Origin: JALZKA01 sp963734015
GTDB taxonomy: Bacteria > Actinomycetota > Thermoleophilia > Solirubrobacterales > 70-9
Assembly: GCA_963734015.1 (NCBI GenBank)
Contig: CAVTFG010000019.1
Coordinates: 186,001 to 250,000, forward strand
DNA length: 64,000 bases
Direction: 5' to 3'
Within the stretch, counting starts at the first letter, position 1, and every line of letters begins with the position of its first letter. The position numbers and the translations under genes are program-made. This document shows positions 7,866 to 15,662 of this stretch, piece after piece. The notes below the pieces were generated by a model. It worked only from the letters and a program-made list of their open reading frames with translations. It did not search any database and was not told the DNA's origin.

Positions 7866-8948
7866 CTAGACGCCCTCCTTTCTGTACGCGTCGATCAGGA
7901 TCTCGGCAACCTCGTCCCGGCTGAACTCGTGGGGCGGCTTCTCGCCCGCCTCGAGCATCTCGCGCACCTTGGTCCCCGAGAGGAAGAGGTGCGACTCGGC
8001 GGGGTGGGGGCAGGTCTTCGCCGAACCCATGCCCTCGCATTCGTTGCACCAGAAGGTGTGTTCGAAGAACAGCGGCGTGATCCCGAGCTCGCCGAGATCG
8101 ATGTCGTCGAAGATCCGCTGCGCGTCGTAGGTGCCGTAGTAGTCGCCGACGCCGGCGTGGTCGCGGCCCACGATGAAGTGGGTGCAGCCGTAGTTCCGGC
8201 GGATGCACGCGTGCAGGACCGCCTCGCGCGGGCCGGCGTAGTGCATCTTGCCGGGGTTGACGCCCAGCATCACGTGCTCCGGGTGGTAGTAGTTGTCCAT
8301 CAGGACCTCGTAGCAGCGCATCCGCACGTCGGCCGGGATGTCGCCCTTCTTGGTCTCCCCGATCAGCGGGTGGATGAACAGCCCGTCGCAGATCTCGAGC
8401 GCGGCCTTCGTGAGGTACTCGTGCGCCCGGTGGATCGGGTTGCGGGTCTGGAACGCGACGATGCGCTTCCAGCCGCGGTCCGCGAACGCCTTCTTGGTCT
8501 CCTCCGGCGTGGTGTACCGGCGCATGAACGCTTCCTCGTGGTCCGGCAGCGCGTCGGCCTCGATCGGCCCGGCCAGGCAACGGGCGCCCTCCTCGCGGAT
8601 CGCGGCCACGCCCGGATGCTCTGAGTCGGTCGTGCGGTAGACCTGCTCGGCCTCGAGCTCGACGTCCTTCTCGTAGATCTCCTCGACGGTCAGTCGGCCG
8701 AGCTTCTTGCCGTTGGGCGCGGTCAGCTCGACGACGTCGCCAACCTTGCATTCGAGGTCGGTCGCGAGGGTGATCGGGATCGGCCAGAGCTCCCCGGACT
8801 CAAGGCGCATGTCGCGGCAGACCGATTCGTGGTCGGCCGAGCCCTGGAACCCGGTTAGGGGCGCGAAGCCTCCGTTTGCCAGCAGCTCGAAGTCGCTGGC
8901 CTGACGGTTCGAGAGCGTCAGATCCAGCGCCGTCTCGGCGCTACCCAT
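7866..8948 (-). CDS. sat: Sulfate adenylyltransferase (ATP sulfurylase)
   Basis: 360 residues of the homomeric Sat type, not the CysND type. QTRNPIHRAHE at 167-177 and GRDHAGV at 261-267 are the ATP and sulfate-binding signatures. Cys301, Cys304, Cys313 and His315 form the zinc site known in bacterial Sat. It makes APS from sulfate and ATP, the first committed step of assimilation. Its start codon overlaps the cysH stop by eight bases, which points to translational coupling. The segment 7809-7865 before cysC is a short spacer. Confidence 0.95.
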   Translation of the reverse strand: MGSAETALDLTLSNRQASDFELLANGGFAPLTGFQGSADHESVCRDMRLESGELWPIPITLATDLECKVGDVVELTAPNGKKLGRLTVEEIYEKDVELEAEQVYRTTDSEHPGVAAIREEGARCLAGPIEADALPDHEEAFMRRYTTPEETKKAFADRGWKRIVAFQTRNPIHRAHEYLTKAALEICDGLFIHPLIGETKKGDIPADVRMRCYEVLMDNYYHPEHVMLGVNPGKMHYAGPREAVLHACIRRNYGCTHFIVGRDHAGVGDYYGTYDAQRIFDDIDLGELGITPLFFEHTFWCNECEGMGSAKTCPHPAESHLFLSGTKVREMLEAGEKPPHEFSRDEVAEILIDAYRKEGV

Positions 8949-9726
8949 TGATGCCGCACTCGGTCCGGTCGGTCCCGGCCCAACGGCCGGCTCGTGAGTC
9001 CTGGCCCTCGCCGGGCACAGACGTGCAGGGCATGCACCCGATGGATGGATAGCCCTGGTCGTGAAGTGGGTTGTAAGGCACGTGACGTTCCTTTATGTAG
9101 GTCCAAACTTGCTTGTCGCCCCAGTCGGCGAGGGGATTGAGCTTCCAGCGGTCGAACCGTACGTCCCATCCGAAGCGCCGGGCACCGGCGCGAGTCTTGG
9201 AGTCCACCCTTCGAACTCCCGAGACCCAGCAGTCGACCCCCTCGAGGGCGCGTCGCATGGTAGCGACCTTGCGGGGAGCGCAGCATTCGTCTTCGGGTCC
9301 CCATTCGCCCGCGTCCCATCGCTCGCGGAGCCCGGGCGGGTTGTCCTGCGCGAAGCGTTCGAACTCGATCCCGAAATGCTCCGCGAGCCTGTCGCGGGTT
9401 TCGTATGTCTCGGGAAAGAGCAGCTCGGTATCGATGTAGAAGAAGCTGGCGGCGGGATCGATGCGGTGCGCCATGTCGATGATCACCGAGCTCGTCTTCT
9501 GGAACGAGGCGGCAAAGCGCAGCTGCGAGCCGAAGGTCTCGACCGCCCATGCGATCGCCTCCTCCGCCCCCATCTCCTCGACCTCGGCGGAGATCCCGTC
9601 GGGATCGACGAGCTTGCCGCCGATCGCCGGCACGGGTCTGTGGCCGTTCCCGTTCTGTCGGAGGGCCTCGTCGAGCGGCCGGGGGCGCGAATCTGACGAC
9701 TGACGACTGACGACTGACGACTCCAT
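8941..9726 (-). CDS. cysH: Adenylylsulfate/phosphoadenylylsulfate reductase, Fe-S type
   Basis: 261 residues from ATG 9726, which overlaps the sir stop as TGATG. Cys148-Cys149 and Cys231-x2-Cys234 are the four ligands of the [4Fe-4S] cluster that marks plant-type and many actinobacterial APS reductases, and the C-terminal ECGING carries the catalytic Cys257. The protein reduces APS (or PAPS) to sulfite using thioredoxin. Codons 2-11 lie in a four-copy 7-bp tandem repeat. A gain or loss of one copy would shift the frame. The region before residue 40 is otherwise unlike the conserved core. Confidence 0.93.
   Translation of the reverse strand: MESSVVSRQSSDSRPRPLDEALRQNGNGHRPVPAIGGKLVDPDGISAEVEEMGAEEAIAWAVETFGSQLRFAASFQKTSSVIIDMAHRIDPAASFFYIDTELLFPETYETRDRLAEHFGIEFERFAQDNPPGLRERWDAGEWGPEDECCAPRKVATMRRALEGVDCWVSGVRRVDSKTRAGARRFGWDVRFDRWKLNPLADWGDKQVWTYIKERHVPYNPLHDQGYPSIGCMPCTSVPGEGQDSRAGRWAGTDRTECGING
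9694..9721. repeat. Four tandem copies of the heptamer TGACGAC
   Basis: The unit TGACGAC is repeated perfectly at 9694, 9701, 9708 and 9715. On the coding strand it immediately follows the first codons of cysH. Because seven is not a multiple of three, slippage would put the downstream gene out of frame with its coupled ATG. A GTG about 20 codons beyond the repeat could rescue a shorter protein. Confidence 0.9.
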
Positions 9727-11606
9727 CAAATCGCGCACTCTCCCTCGCCGCGCTCGACCTTGTAGGGCTCGGCCCGGTTCCAGTCGATGAACTGGTCCAT
9801 CGTCTCGAGCGAGAACTCGGCGGGCATCGCCAGCTCGGCGATCTCCTCCTCGAAGCGGGACGTGCCGACCCGCTCGGCGAATTCGTTGAACGCTTCCCCG
9901 TCTGAGCGCTCGGCCTCATACAGGCGCAGCCAACGTTCGACCGCCTCCGGGACCCGCTTCGCGGGGATCCGGGACTTCAGGCGGCCGCCGTAGACGACCT
10001 CGCCGCCCTCGTAGTTGCCCCCGATATGAGGGATGTACGCGGGGACCTGCTTGCCGCCCACCTTCAGCGAGGCCCCGTAGAAGCCGATGCTCGCGATGTG
10101 GTGCTGGCTGCAGCCGTTGGGGCAGCCCGACATCTTGATGTGGATCTGCTTCGTGAGGGGGTCGGTGATCCCCATCTGCTCGATCCGCTCCTGGACCGCG
10201 GCGTTCAGGCCCATCGAGCTGGTGATCCCCAGCTTGCAGCTGTCCGTGCCCGGGCAGGACACGATGTCGGTGACCTCGCGCGCGCCGGCCTCGGCCAGCC
10301 CGAGCTCGCCGAGCTGATTCCAGACGTCGTAGACCGCCTCGTCGCGGACCCAGCGCAGCACGAGATTCTGTTGGACGGTGGTCCGGGCGAAGCCGCCCGT
10401 GTAATCGCGCATGATCATGGCGAGGCCGCGGAGCTGGGCCGGAGTGAGGTCGCCGCGCGTGACCTTGACGACGACCGTCGAGAACCCCTCCTGGCGCTGG
10501 CCCTTGACGTTGGACCGGCGGAAGCGTTCGAATTCCGAGACGTCGCCGTTCGGTGAGGCGTAACCGGCCGCCGGGGTCGGCGCCTCCTGTTCCTCGTCGT
10601 AGTCGAAGCTCAGGCGGTCCACGTCGAAGTCGCGCTCGTCGACCCAATCGCCTTCGAGCTCGGCGTCGACCAACTCGCGGAAGGCATCCATGCCGATCTT
10701 GTCGACCAGGACCTTGATCCGAGCCCGGGCGCGGTTCACCCGCAGCCAGTCCTGGCGGTCGAAGATCCGCAGCACGGCCTCCGTCACCTTCAGGTACTCG
10801 CCGTTGTCGAGCTCGACGAACTCGTAGAGCGTGGGGGCGATGCGGGGCATGATCGAGGTGCCGCCACCGACCCGGATCTCGACCCCGCGGACCCCGTCGC
10901 GCTCGCGCGCGATGAAGCCGATGTCGTGGATGCCGGTGATCGCGACGTCCTCGTCGGTGGCGCTGAACGCGGTCTTGATCTTGCGCGGCATCAGCTGGGT
11001 GGTGGGGTGGCGCACGAAGTAGCGGACGTAGGCGCCGGCGTAGGGGGTGACGTCGAACGGCTCACCCCGGGTGACGCCGGCGAACGGGTCGCCGGTGACG
11101 TTACGGACCGTGTTCCCGCAGCCCTCGCGCGAGGAGAGCCCGACCTCGGAGATCTCGCGGATCAGCTTGGCGGCGTCGGGCAGCGGGACGTGGTGGATCT
11201 GGATGTTCTGGCGGGTGGTGATGTGACCCTTGTCGAGCGGGGCGTACTTCTCGATCACCGAAGCGAACGCGTCCATCTGCTCCGGGTTGATCCCGCCCAT
11301 GGGCAGCTTCACGCGGATCATCTGCACGTCGGGTTGGCGCTGGCCGTAGACCCCCTGCTTCAGGCGGAAGCCGATGAACTGCTCCTCGGACTGCTGGCCG
11401 TCGAGGAAACTCTTGGCCTCGGTGTCGAAGTCGTCGAATTCGCGCTCGAGGATCGGGATCAGGTGCCCGGGGACGTTCTCGTAGACCTCCGGGTTCTCGA
11501 GCGACCCGACCTTGCCCTTCCCGTGCTGGGCCTTGCCGTGATCCTGGTCGAGCTGGTCGGGGGTCGCCTTGTCCTTCGGTCGGACCGGTGCTGCCGTTGG
11601 CTCCAT
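9726..11606 (-). CDS. sir: Ferredoxin-type sulfite (nitrite/sulfite) reductase
   Basis: 626 residues with two ferredoxin-like half domains and two siroheme/Fe-S domains. Cys451, Cys457, Cys495 and Cys499 in CPGTDSCKLGIT and SGCPNGCSQHH bind the [4Fe-4S]-siroheme centre. The context with sat, cysC and cysH makes sulfite, not nitrite, the likely substrate; it would be reduced to sulfide with ferredoxin. It is the first gene of the operon. ATG 11606 has no Shine-Dalgarno sequence and lies about ten bases after a TAATAC -10 element, so the message is probably leaderless. Confidence 0.93.
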   Translation of the reverse strand: MEPTAAPVRPKDKATPDQLDQDHGKAQHGKGKVGSLENPEVYENVPGHLIPILEREFDDFDTEAKSFLDGQQSEEQFIGFRLKQGVYGQRQPDVQMIRVKLPMGGINPEQMDAFASVIEKYAPLDKGHITTRQNIQIHHVPLPDAAKLIREISEVGLSSREGCGNTVRNVTGDPFAGVTRGEPFDVTPYAGAYVRYFVRHPTTQLMPRKIKTAFSATDEDVAITGIHDIGFIARERDGVRGVEIRVGGGTSIMPRIAPTLYEFVELDNGEYLKVTEAVLRIFDRQDWLRVNRARARIKVLVDKIGMDAFRELVDAELEGDWVDERDFDVDRLSFDYDEEQEAPTPAAGYASPNGDVSEFERFRRSNVKGQRQEGFSTVVVKVTRGDLTPAQLRGLAMIMRDYTGGFARTTVQQNLVLRWVRDEAVYDVWNQLGELGLAEAGAREVTDIVSCPGTDSCKLGITSSMGLNAAVQERIEQMGITDPLTKQIHIKMSGCPNGCSQHHIASIGFYGASLKVGGKQVPAYIPHIGGNYEGGEVVYGGRLKSRIPAKRVPEAVERWLRLYEAERSDGEAFNEFAERVGTSRFEEEIAELAMPAEFSLETMDQFIDWNRAEPYKVERGEGECAI

Positions 11607-11615
11607 AGCGGCGCA

Positions 11616-11651
11616 GTATTACATAAATCCCGACCGGGATTAGGGTATTAC
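11616..11651 (-). promoter_or_regulatory. Promoter with palindromic operator of the sulfate operon
   Basis: AATCCCGACCGGGATT at 11626-11641 is an inverted repeat with seven-base arms around AC. It is flanked by direct repeats GTATTAC at 11616-11622 and 11645-11651. On the leftward strand the first of these reads as a TAATAC -10 element, and TAATCC lies about 15 bases upstream in the -35 region. The palindrome would fall between the two promoter elements, where a bound dimer blocks polymerase. The cysteine-free Rrf2 regulator at 3975-4433 is the obvious candidate ligand (inference). Confidence 0.6.
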
Positions 11652-11708
11652 CCGAGCCCAGGCAGGACGGGGAGGCGGTCCCCTCCCCGTCCCCTCGCTA
11701 CGTGCGGG

Positions 11709-11915
11709 CTAGTCGACGTCTGATTCGACGATGAACGCGACCCGGACGTGCGCGCGGTATTCGTCCAGGTTCTCGCCGCGGATCCCGGTCGAGACGATGT
11801 CGACCGCGCGGATGTTGCGAAGCGAGCTCTGGGCTTCGGCCAGCGCCTGCTTCGCGGCGTCGTCGGTCGACGTCTTCGAGCTGCCCACGAGCTCGATGAT
11901 CTTCACAACTGCCAC
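11709..11915 (-). CDS. Dodecin-family protein lacking the flavin-stacking Trp
   Basis: 68 residues, the normal dodecin length, reading VVKIIELVGSSKTSTDDAAKQ with the usual beta-alpha-beta-beta pattern. Dodecins form 12-mers that store flavin or FMN/CoA. The usual LDWFEV segment, whose Trp stacks on the flavin, reads IRAVDI here, so flavin binding is doubtful and another ligand is possible. A GTG start follows AAGGAGGAG by four bases, a strong ribosome site. The gene is flanked by the sir promoter and the carboxylase epsilon gene. Confidence 0.85.
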   Translation of the reverse strand: MAVVKIIELVGSSKTSTDDAAKQALAEAQSSLRNIRAVDIVSTGIRGENLDEYRAHVRVAFIVESDVD

Positions 11916-11979
11916 GCTCTCCTCCTTTAGTTGAGCCGCCTCAACAACGGCGGGGCTCGGCTTCGTCCTTCGGACTCCG

Positions 11980-11995
11980 CCTCACTTGGGTGAGG
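11980..11995 (-). terminator. Short hairpin between epsilon gene and dodecin gene
   Basis: CCTCAC-TTGG-GTGAGG forms a six-pair stem with a four-base loop, 38 bases past the stop of the leftward epsilon gene. No T-run follows. It could be a weak terminator or an mRNA stabiliser. A second inverted repeat, TTGAG-N4-CTCAA at 11931-11944, lies just upstream of the dodecin ribosome site. Confidence 0.3.
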
Positions 11996-12032
11996 GTGTT
12001 CTATCCGTTGCGCTTTGACGGGGCAAGCCGGG

Positions 12033-12272
12033 CTATCGCTGCGGCGCGTGGCCCCAGGCGTAACCGGAGACCTGGCGGGCGGCGATCCCGTCCTCCAGGG
12101 CGGCCCGCGCCCACGGGCTGATCGCCGGCCCCTCGGCCGCCGGTGCCGGCGCGGTGTCCGCGAGGAACCGCTCGATCGCCGCCACGACGGCCGCGGCTTC
12201 CGACGCGGAGGCTCCGGAGCTCAGGATCTCGATCCGCGGCCGCGGTGGCCTGCGTTCGCCGTCTCGGCCCAT
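12033..12272 (-). CDS. Acyl-CoA carboxylase epsilon-subunit-like small protein
   Basis: 79 residues. RIEILSSGASASEAAAVVAA and the C-terminal SPWARAALEDGI match the pattern of the actinobacterial acyl-CoA carboxylase epsilon subunit: an N-terminal strand and helix, an Ala/Pro linker, then a W-containing tail. Such subunits bind and stimulate the beta (carboxyltransferase) subunit. The likely partner is the accD-like gene 4.7 kb away at 17018-18586 rather than a neighbour, which is unusual since the two are normally adjacent. It is divergent from the cyclodeaminase-like gene. Confidence 0.7.
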   Translation of the reverse strand: MGRDGERRPPRPRIEILSSGASASEAAAVVAAIERFLADTAPAPAAEGPAISPWARAALEDGIAARQVSGYAWGHAPQR

Positions 12273-12298
12273 CGCGCGGAACTCTAACCTGCCCGCCG

Positions 12299-13246
12299 AT
12301 GCCCTCGATCCCGGTCTTCGACGCCGAAGCGGTCTTCGCCGCGGTCCCTCCGGGCGAGGCGATCGAGCGCACCCGCACGGCGTTCCTGCGCCATCACGGC
12401 GGCGACTGGGTCATGCCGCCCAAGACCTACGTCGACGCGCCGCCCGCCGGCGACTTCCGGGCCATGCCCGCCCGCGGCGAGGGCGTCGCGATCCTGAAGT
12501 GGGTCACGTCGTTCCCCGGCAACTCGGCGCGCGGCCTCCCGGTGGTCACTGGCGCACTCCTGGTTTCGAGCGCGGAGACCGGAGAGCTCGAGGCGATCAT
12601 CGACTGCGCGAGCGTCACCTCGCTGCGGACCGGTGCGGCGGCTGCGGTCTCGGCACAGGCGCTCGCGCGGGATGACGCCGGCTCTGTGGGCGTCATCGGC
12701 TGCGGCGTGAACGGCGCCTGGGCCGCGCGCTGCCTGGCCGCCGCCGGCTATCCGTTGGGCCTTTGTCACGACCCGCGCGCCGAGGTCGCCGGCGCGCTCG
12801 CCGCCGAGCTCGGCTGGCGGGTGGGGGAACGGGCCGAGGCCGCGGCGCAGGACGTCGTCGTCACGGTCACGCCCGGGGATGAGCCGGTCGTCCTGGCGTC
12901 CGACCTCCGGCCGGGGCAGCACTTCGCGGTGCTCGGAGCCGACGCGCAGGGCAAGGCCGAGGTCGAGCTCGAAGCACTTCAGAGCTGCCGCCTCTTCTGC
13001 GACGAGTGGGAGCAGGCGTCCAGGGGCGGCGAGCTCTCGGGCGCCGTGGCACGCGGCGCCGTGACTTCCCCCGACGTCACCGAGCTCGGTTCGGTGATTG
13101 CGGGCGACGCGGCCGGTCGGAGCGCCGCCGAGGAGGTCACCCTCTTCGACTCAACGGGACTTGCGATCCAGGACCTGGGGATCGCGCTCGCGATCCTCGA
13201 GGCCCGCCGCAGCGGCGTCATCGAGGCGCCGACGGTCGAGCTCTGA
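12299..13246 (+). CDS. Ornithine cyclodeaminase/mu-crystallin family enzyme
   Basis: 315 residues. The N-terminal part includes MPPKTYVD and the lysine-containing VAILKWVTSFPGN. A Rossmann NAD(P) loop GVIGCGVNGAWAA is central, and the C-terminal LFDSTGLAIQDLGIA is a strong family signature. Members are ornithine cyclodeaminases, alanine dehydrogenases or ketimine reductases; the sequence does not settle which. A TAACCT element at 12285-12290 lies eight bases before ATG 12299, predicting a leaderless message. The gene ends before a strong hairpin. Confidence 0.85.
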   Translation: MPSIPVFDAEAVFAAVPPGEAIERTRTAFLRHHGGDWVMPPKTYVDAPPAGDFRAMPARGEGVAILKWVTSFPGNSARGLPVVTGALLVSSAETGELEAIIDCASVTSLRTGAAAAVSAQALARDDAGSVGVIGCGVNGAWAARCLAAAGYPLGLCHDPRAEVAGALAAELGWRVGERAEAAAQDVVVTVTPGDEPVVLASDLRPGQHFAVLGADAQGKAEVELEALQSCRLFCDEWEQASRGGELSGAVARGAVTSPDVTELGSVIAGDAAGRSAAEEVTLFDSTGLAIQDLGIALAILEARRSGVIEAPTVEL

Positions 13247-13282
13247 CGAACATACGTCCTGGATCGCGGACGTCAGCTCCAA

Positions 13283-13312
13283 AGCGACGGCCGCCCAGAG
13301 GCGGCCGTCGCT
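13283..13312. terminator. Perfect 13-bp hairpin between convergent genes
   Basis: AGCGACGGCCGCC and GGCGGCCGTCGCT pair perfectly around a CAGA loop. The hairpin lies 37 bases after the cyclodeaminase-like stop and 62 bases before the stop of the convergent RTX gene. There is no U-run, as is common in high-GC actinobacteria. It probably serves transcription from both sides. Confidence 0.7.
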
Positions 13313-13373
13313 GTGTTCGTGGGGTCATCGGGTCTGCGCCCAGGGACCCAGCTCGTCGCCGAGTCCCTCCCGC

Positions 13374-14981
13374 CTACTGGTTGAACGTGACCCCGATCGT
13401 GTTCGGCGCGAGCCCGGACGTATCGATCGTGTCGGTCCCGCCGAGCCCGTTCACGGTCAGCCGGTCGTTGGCGGCCTCCGCGTTGGTGAGCCGTGCGGAC
13501 GCGGCGAGCCCGGTGACGTCCACCGTGCCGTCGGCGCCGGCGACCTCGATCGCGTCGTTGCCGTTCGTGCCGTTCACGATCAGCTGATCGATCTGGCCGT
13601 CGCCCGCGCTCGAGCCGAGTTCGCCGGACAGGTCCGTATCCACCTGCCGCAGGTCGGTCCCCGACAGGTCGCGGACGGTCACGGTGTCCGCTCCGCCGAG
13701 CGCGCGGGTGTCCACGCGCTCGACGCCGTCGAGGTCCATCGTGATGTTGGCGATGTTGCGGACGAACAGGACGCGGCCGCCGTTGGCCGAGACGTCGAAG
13801 GTCTCGTCGACGTTGGCGCCGTTGAACGCCATCGCGTCACGGCCGGCCTCGCCCTCGACGGCGTCGCTCCCGTCGCCTGGATCCCAGGTGAACAGGTCAT
13901 CGCCGGCGCCCAGGGAGGCCGCGTCGCCGCCCCCGTTGCCGTCGAGGGAATCGTCGCCCTGGCTCCCGCGGAGCACGTCCGCGCCCGCGCTGCCGAGCAC
14001 CTCATCGTTCCCGAGGCCGCCATCGGCCGTCAGGTCGACGGCGTCGGCGGCCAGGCCGGCGGCCGACACGTCGTCTGACCCGGCCAGCGAGTTGACCGTC
14101 AGCGTGTCCTGCGCCGGATTGGAGTTCGTGAGGCGCAGTGTGCTGGACAGTCCGGTCACGCTGACGCTCCCGGCGGCGCCGGTCGCGACGATCGCGTCGT
14201 CGGCGTTGGTCCCGGTGACGATCGCCCGGTCCGGCTGGGCGTCGGCAGTGGTTCCGCCCGGAGCGGCGGCCAGATCCCCGTTCACAGCGTGCAGGTCGGT
14301 CCCCGACAGGTCGCCGAGCGTGAGGGTGTCCGCCCCGTCCAGCGCCGCCACGTCGACCCGATCGACGCCACGGAGGTCCATCGTGATGTCGCCGATGTTT
14401 CGGAAGAAGCGGACCCGGGGCCCGTTGGCCGACACGTCGAATGCCTCGTCGGCGTTGCTGCCGTTGAAGGTGAGGGCGTCGGAGTCAAGGCCGCCCTCCA
14501 CGACGTCGCTGGCGTCGCCCGGATCCCAGACGAAGCGGTCGCGGCCGGCGCCGAGGATGCCGACGTCTTCGCCCCCGTTGCCGTCGACCAGGTCGGCTCC
14601 CCGGCCGCCGGTGAGCGTCTCCGACCCGGCACCGCCGAGCAGCGTGTCGCGGCCGCGCTGCCCCGCGAGCGTGGTGGGGATCCCTTCGATGAGCTCGTTC
14701 GCCGACTCGTCGATCCGCACGAGGTCGTCGCCACGGTCCGCGCTGACCCGGATGCGGTCGAACCGGTTGAGCGCCACCTCGAAGTTCGCCGAGCCGTTGT
14801 CACCGACATCGACCGCGAGTGTGTCCGGCGCCGCGACGCTCGCGCGCAGCGCGAGCCGGTCGCTCGCACGGTCCCCCTTGATGATCAGCGTCCGGTCCTC
14901 GACCTTCACCGAGTAGGAAGCTTGGGCTGTCCCCGTCAATGCGAGACCCGCAACTACGAGCGATGTGATGAACAGGCGCAT
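13374..14981 (-). CDS. Secreted RTX-like calcium-binding protein with internal duplication
   Basis: 535 residues with a signal peptide (MRLFITSLVVAGLALTGTAQA). Glycine/aspartate-rich nonapeptides such as GGRGADLVDGNGGED and GSQGDDSLDGNGGGD resemble hemolysin-type calcium-binding repeats. The rest is a tandem duplication with a 214-residue period: the module at about 105-315 is repeated at 320-530, e.g. WDPGD at 152 and 366 and DVSANG at 182 and 396. Each module combines RTX repeats with a conserved NITMDL/NIGDITMDL beta segment. It has no catalytic motif, so a surface or matrix structural role is likely. It is divergent from the ECF sigma gene and may be its target. Confidence 0.85.
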   Translation of the reverse strand: MRLFITSLVVAGLALTGTAQASYSVKVEDRTLIIKGDRASDRLALRASVAAPDTLAVDVGDNGSANFEVALNRFDRIRVSADRGDDLVRIDESANELIEGIPTTLAGQRGRDTLLGGAGSETLTGGRGADLVDGNGGEDVGILGAGRDRFVWDPGDASDVVEGGLDSDALTFNGSNADEAFDVSANGPRVRFFRNIGDITMDLRGVDRVDVAALDGADTLTLGDLSGTDLHAVNGDLAAAPGGTTADAQPDRAIVTGTNADDAIVATGAAGSVSVTGLSSTLRLTNSNPAQDTLTVNSLAGSDDVSAAGLAADAVDLTADGGLGNDEVLGSAGADVLRGSQGDDSLDGNGGGDAASLGAGDDLFTWDPGDGSDAVEGEAGRDAMAFNGANVDETFDVSANGGRVLFVRNIANITMDLDGVERVDTRALGGADTVTVRDLSGTDLRQVDTDLSGELGSSAGDGQIDQLIVNGTNGNDAIEVAGADGTVDVTGLAASARLTNAEAANDRLTVNGLGGTDTIDTSGLAPNTIGVTFNQ

Positions 14982-15042
14982 GGTGTTCCCCTTCGAGAGC
15001 GTGTTGGTTGGCTTCTGCGATCAAGACTCCGGGAGGGCCGGG

Positions 15043-15061
15043 TTCCTTCCGCGGGAAGGAA
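15043..15061. promoter_or_regulatory. Inverted repeat in the RTX/sigma divergent region
   Basis: TTCCTTCC-GCG-GGAAGGAA is a perfect eight-base inverted repeat with a three-base centre. It lies 62 bases upstream of the RTX gene start and 70 bases upstream of the sigma gene start. It could be an operator or the stem of an RNA hairpin. It sits four bases from a CRP-type box. Confidence 0.5.
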
Positions 15062-15065
15062 TCGC

Positions 15066-15081
15066 TGTGATCGGAGTCACA
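15066..15081. promoter_or_regulatory. CRP/FNR-type site TGTGA-N6-TCACA
   Basis: TGTGATCGGAGTCACA matches the CRP consensus TGTGA-N6-TCACA in all ten specified positions. It is centred about 93 bases from the RTX start and 59 bases from the sigma start. No CRP-family gene lies in the window, so the regulator would be encoded elsewhere. The match is direct; function is inferred. Confidence 0.55.
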
Positions 15082-15131
15082 TTGGTCGAGCACCGCAAGC
15101 GATAGGAAGGTCGGCGCCGTCATAGGGACCC

Positions 15132-15662
15132 GTGGAACCGTCACGCGAACTCCTCGATCGCCTATATCGCGCAGCCTGGGCGCTGTGCGGGTCCCCGCAC
15201 GACGCCGAGGACCTCGTCCAGGAGACCTTCGCGCGGGTGCTCGCCCGGCCGCGCCTGTTCCAGCGGGGCGAGCCGGCTCCGTATCTGATGAAGGCGCTTC
15301 GCAACACCTACCTCACCGGCCTGCGCACCGCGAGCCGCCGCCCGCGCACGACCGAGCTTCCGGCCGAGGAGAGTTCCCGCATGGAGTCGTCCCGGGCGCG
15401 GCCGGAGGTCGCCCTGGAGCAGCGGGCGATTCTGGACGCCATCTTCTCCCTCCCGGACGAGTTTCGGGAGGCGCTGGTGGCGGTGGACATCGTCGGGCTG
15501 AGCTACCGCGAGGCGGGGCGGGCCCTGGGGGTGCCGGAGGCGACGATCACGAGCCGTCTGTTCCGGGCGCGCCGGCGCGTGGCCCGCGGGCTTGGCTCCG
15601 ACCAGGGCGACTCGCGCGAGACGGCCGGGGTATCGAGGAGCGGCGAGGAGCGACATGACTGA
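15132..15662 (+). CDS. ECF RNA polymerase sigma factor
   Basis: 176 residues from GTG 15132. Region 2 reads DRLYRAAWALCGSPHDAEDLVQETFARVL; region 4 reads FSLPDEFREALVAVDIVGLSYREAGRALGVPEATITSRLFRARRRV, a typical -35-binding helix-turn-helix. ECF sigmas direct transcription in response to an extracytoplasmic signal and are held by a membrane anti-sigma. The next gene overlaps by eight bases (ATGACTGA) and encodes a plausible anti-sigma. The divergent secreted RTX protein is the most likely co-regulated gene. Confidence 0.9.
   Translation: MEPSRELLDRLYRAAWALCGSPHDAEDLVQETFARVLARPRLFQRGEPAPYLMKALRNTYLTGLRTASRRPRTTELPAEESSRMESSRARPEVALEQRAILDAIFSLPDEFREALVAVDIVGLSYREAGRALGVPEATITSRLFRARRRVARGLGSDQGDSRETAGVSRSGEERHD

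Noticed and set aside
9061..9696. Rightward frame across cysH
   Set aside because: No recognisable motif, and the opposite strand encodes a complete reductase with all catalytic cysteines.
11931..11944. TTGAG-N4-CTCAA upstream of the dodecin gene as an operator
   Set aside because: Five-base arms are short, no second copy was found and it directly abuts the ribosome site, so chance is as likely.
13374..14981. DNA repeats in the RTX gene as a CRISPR-like array
   Set aside because: The repeats are long protein-coding modules with no constant short repeat and spacer structure.
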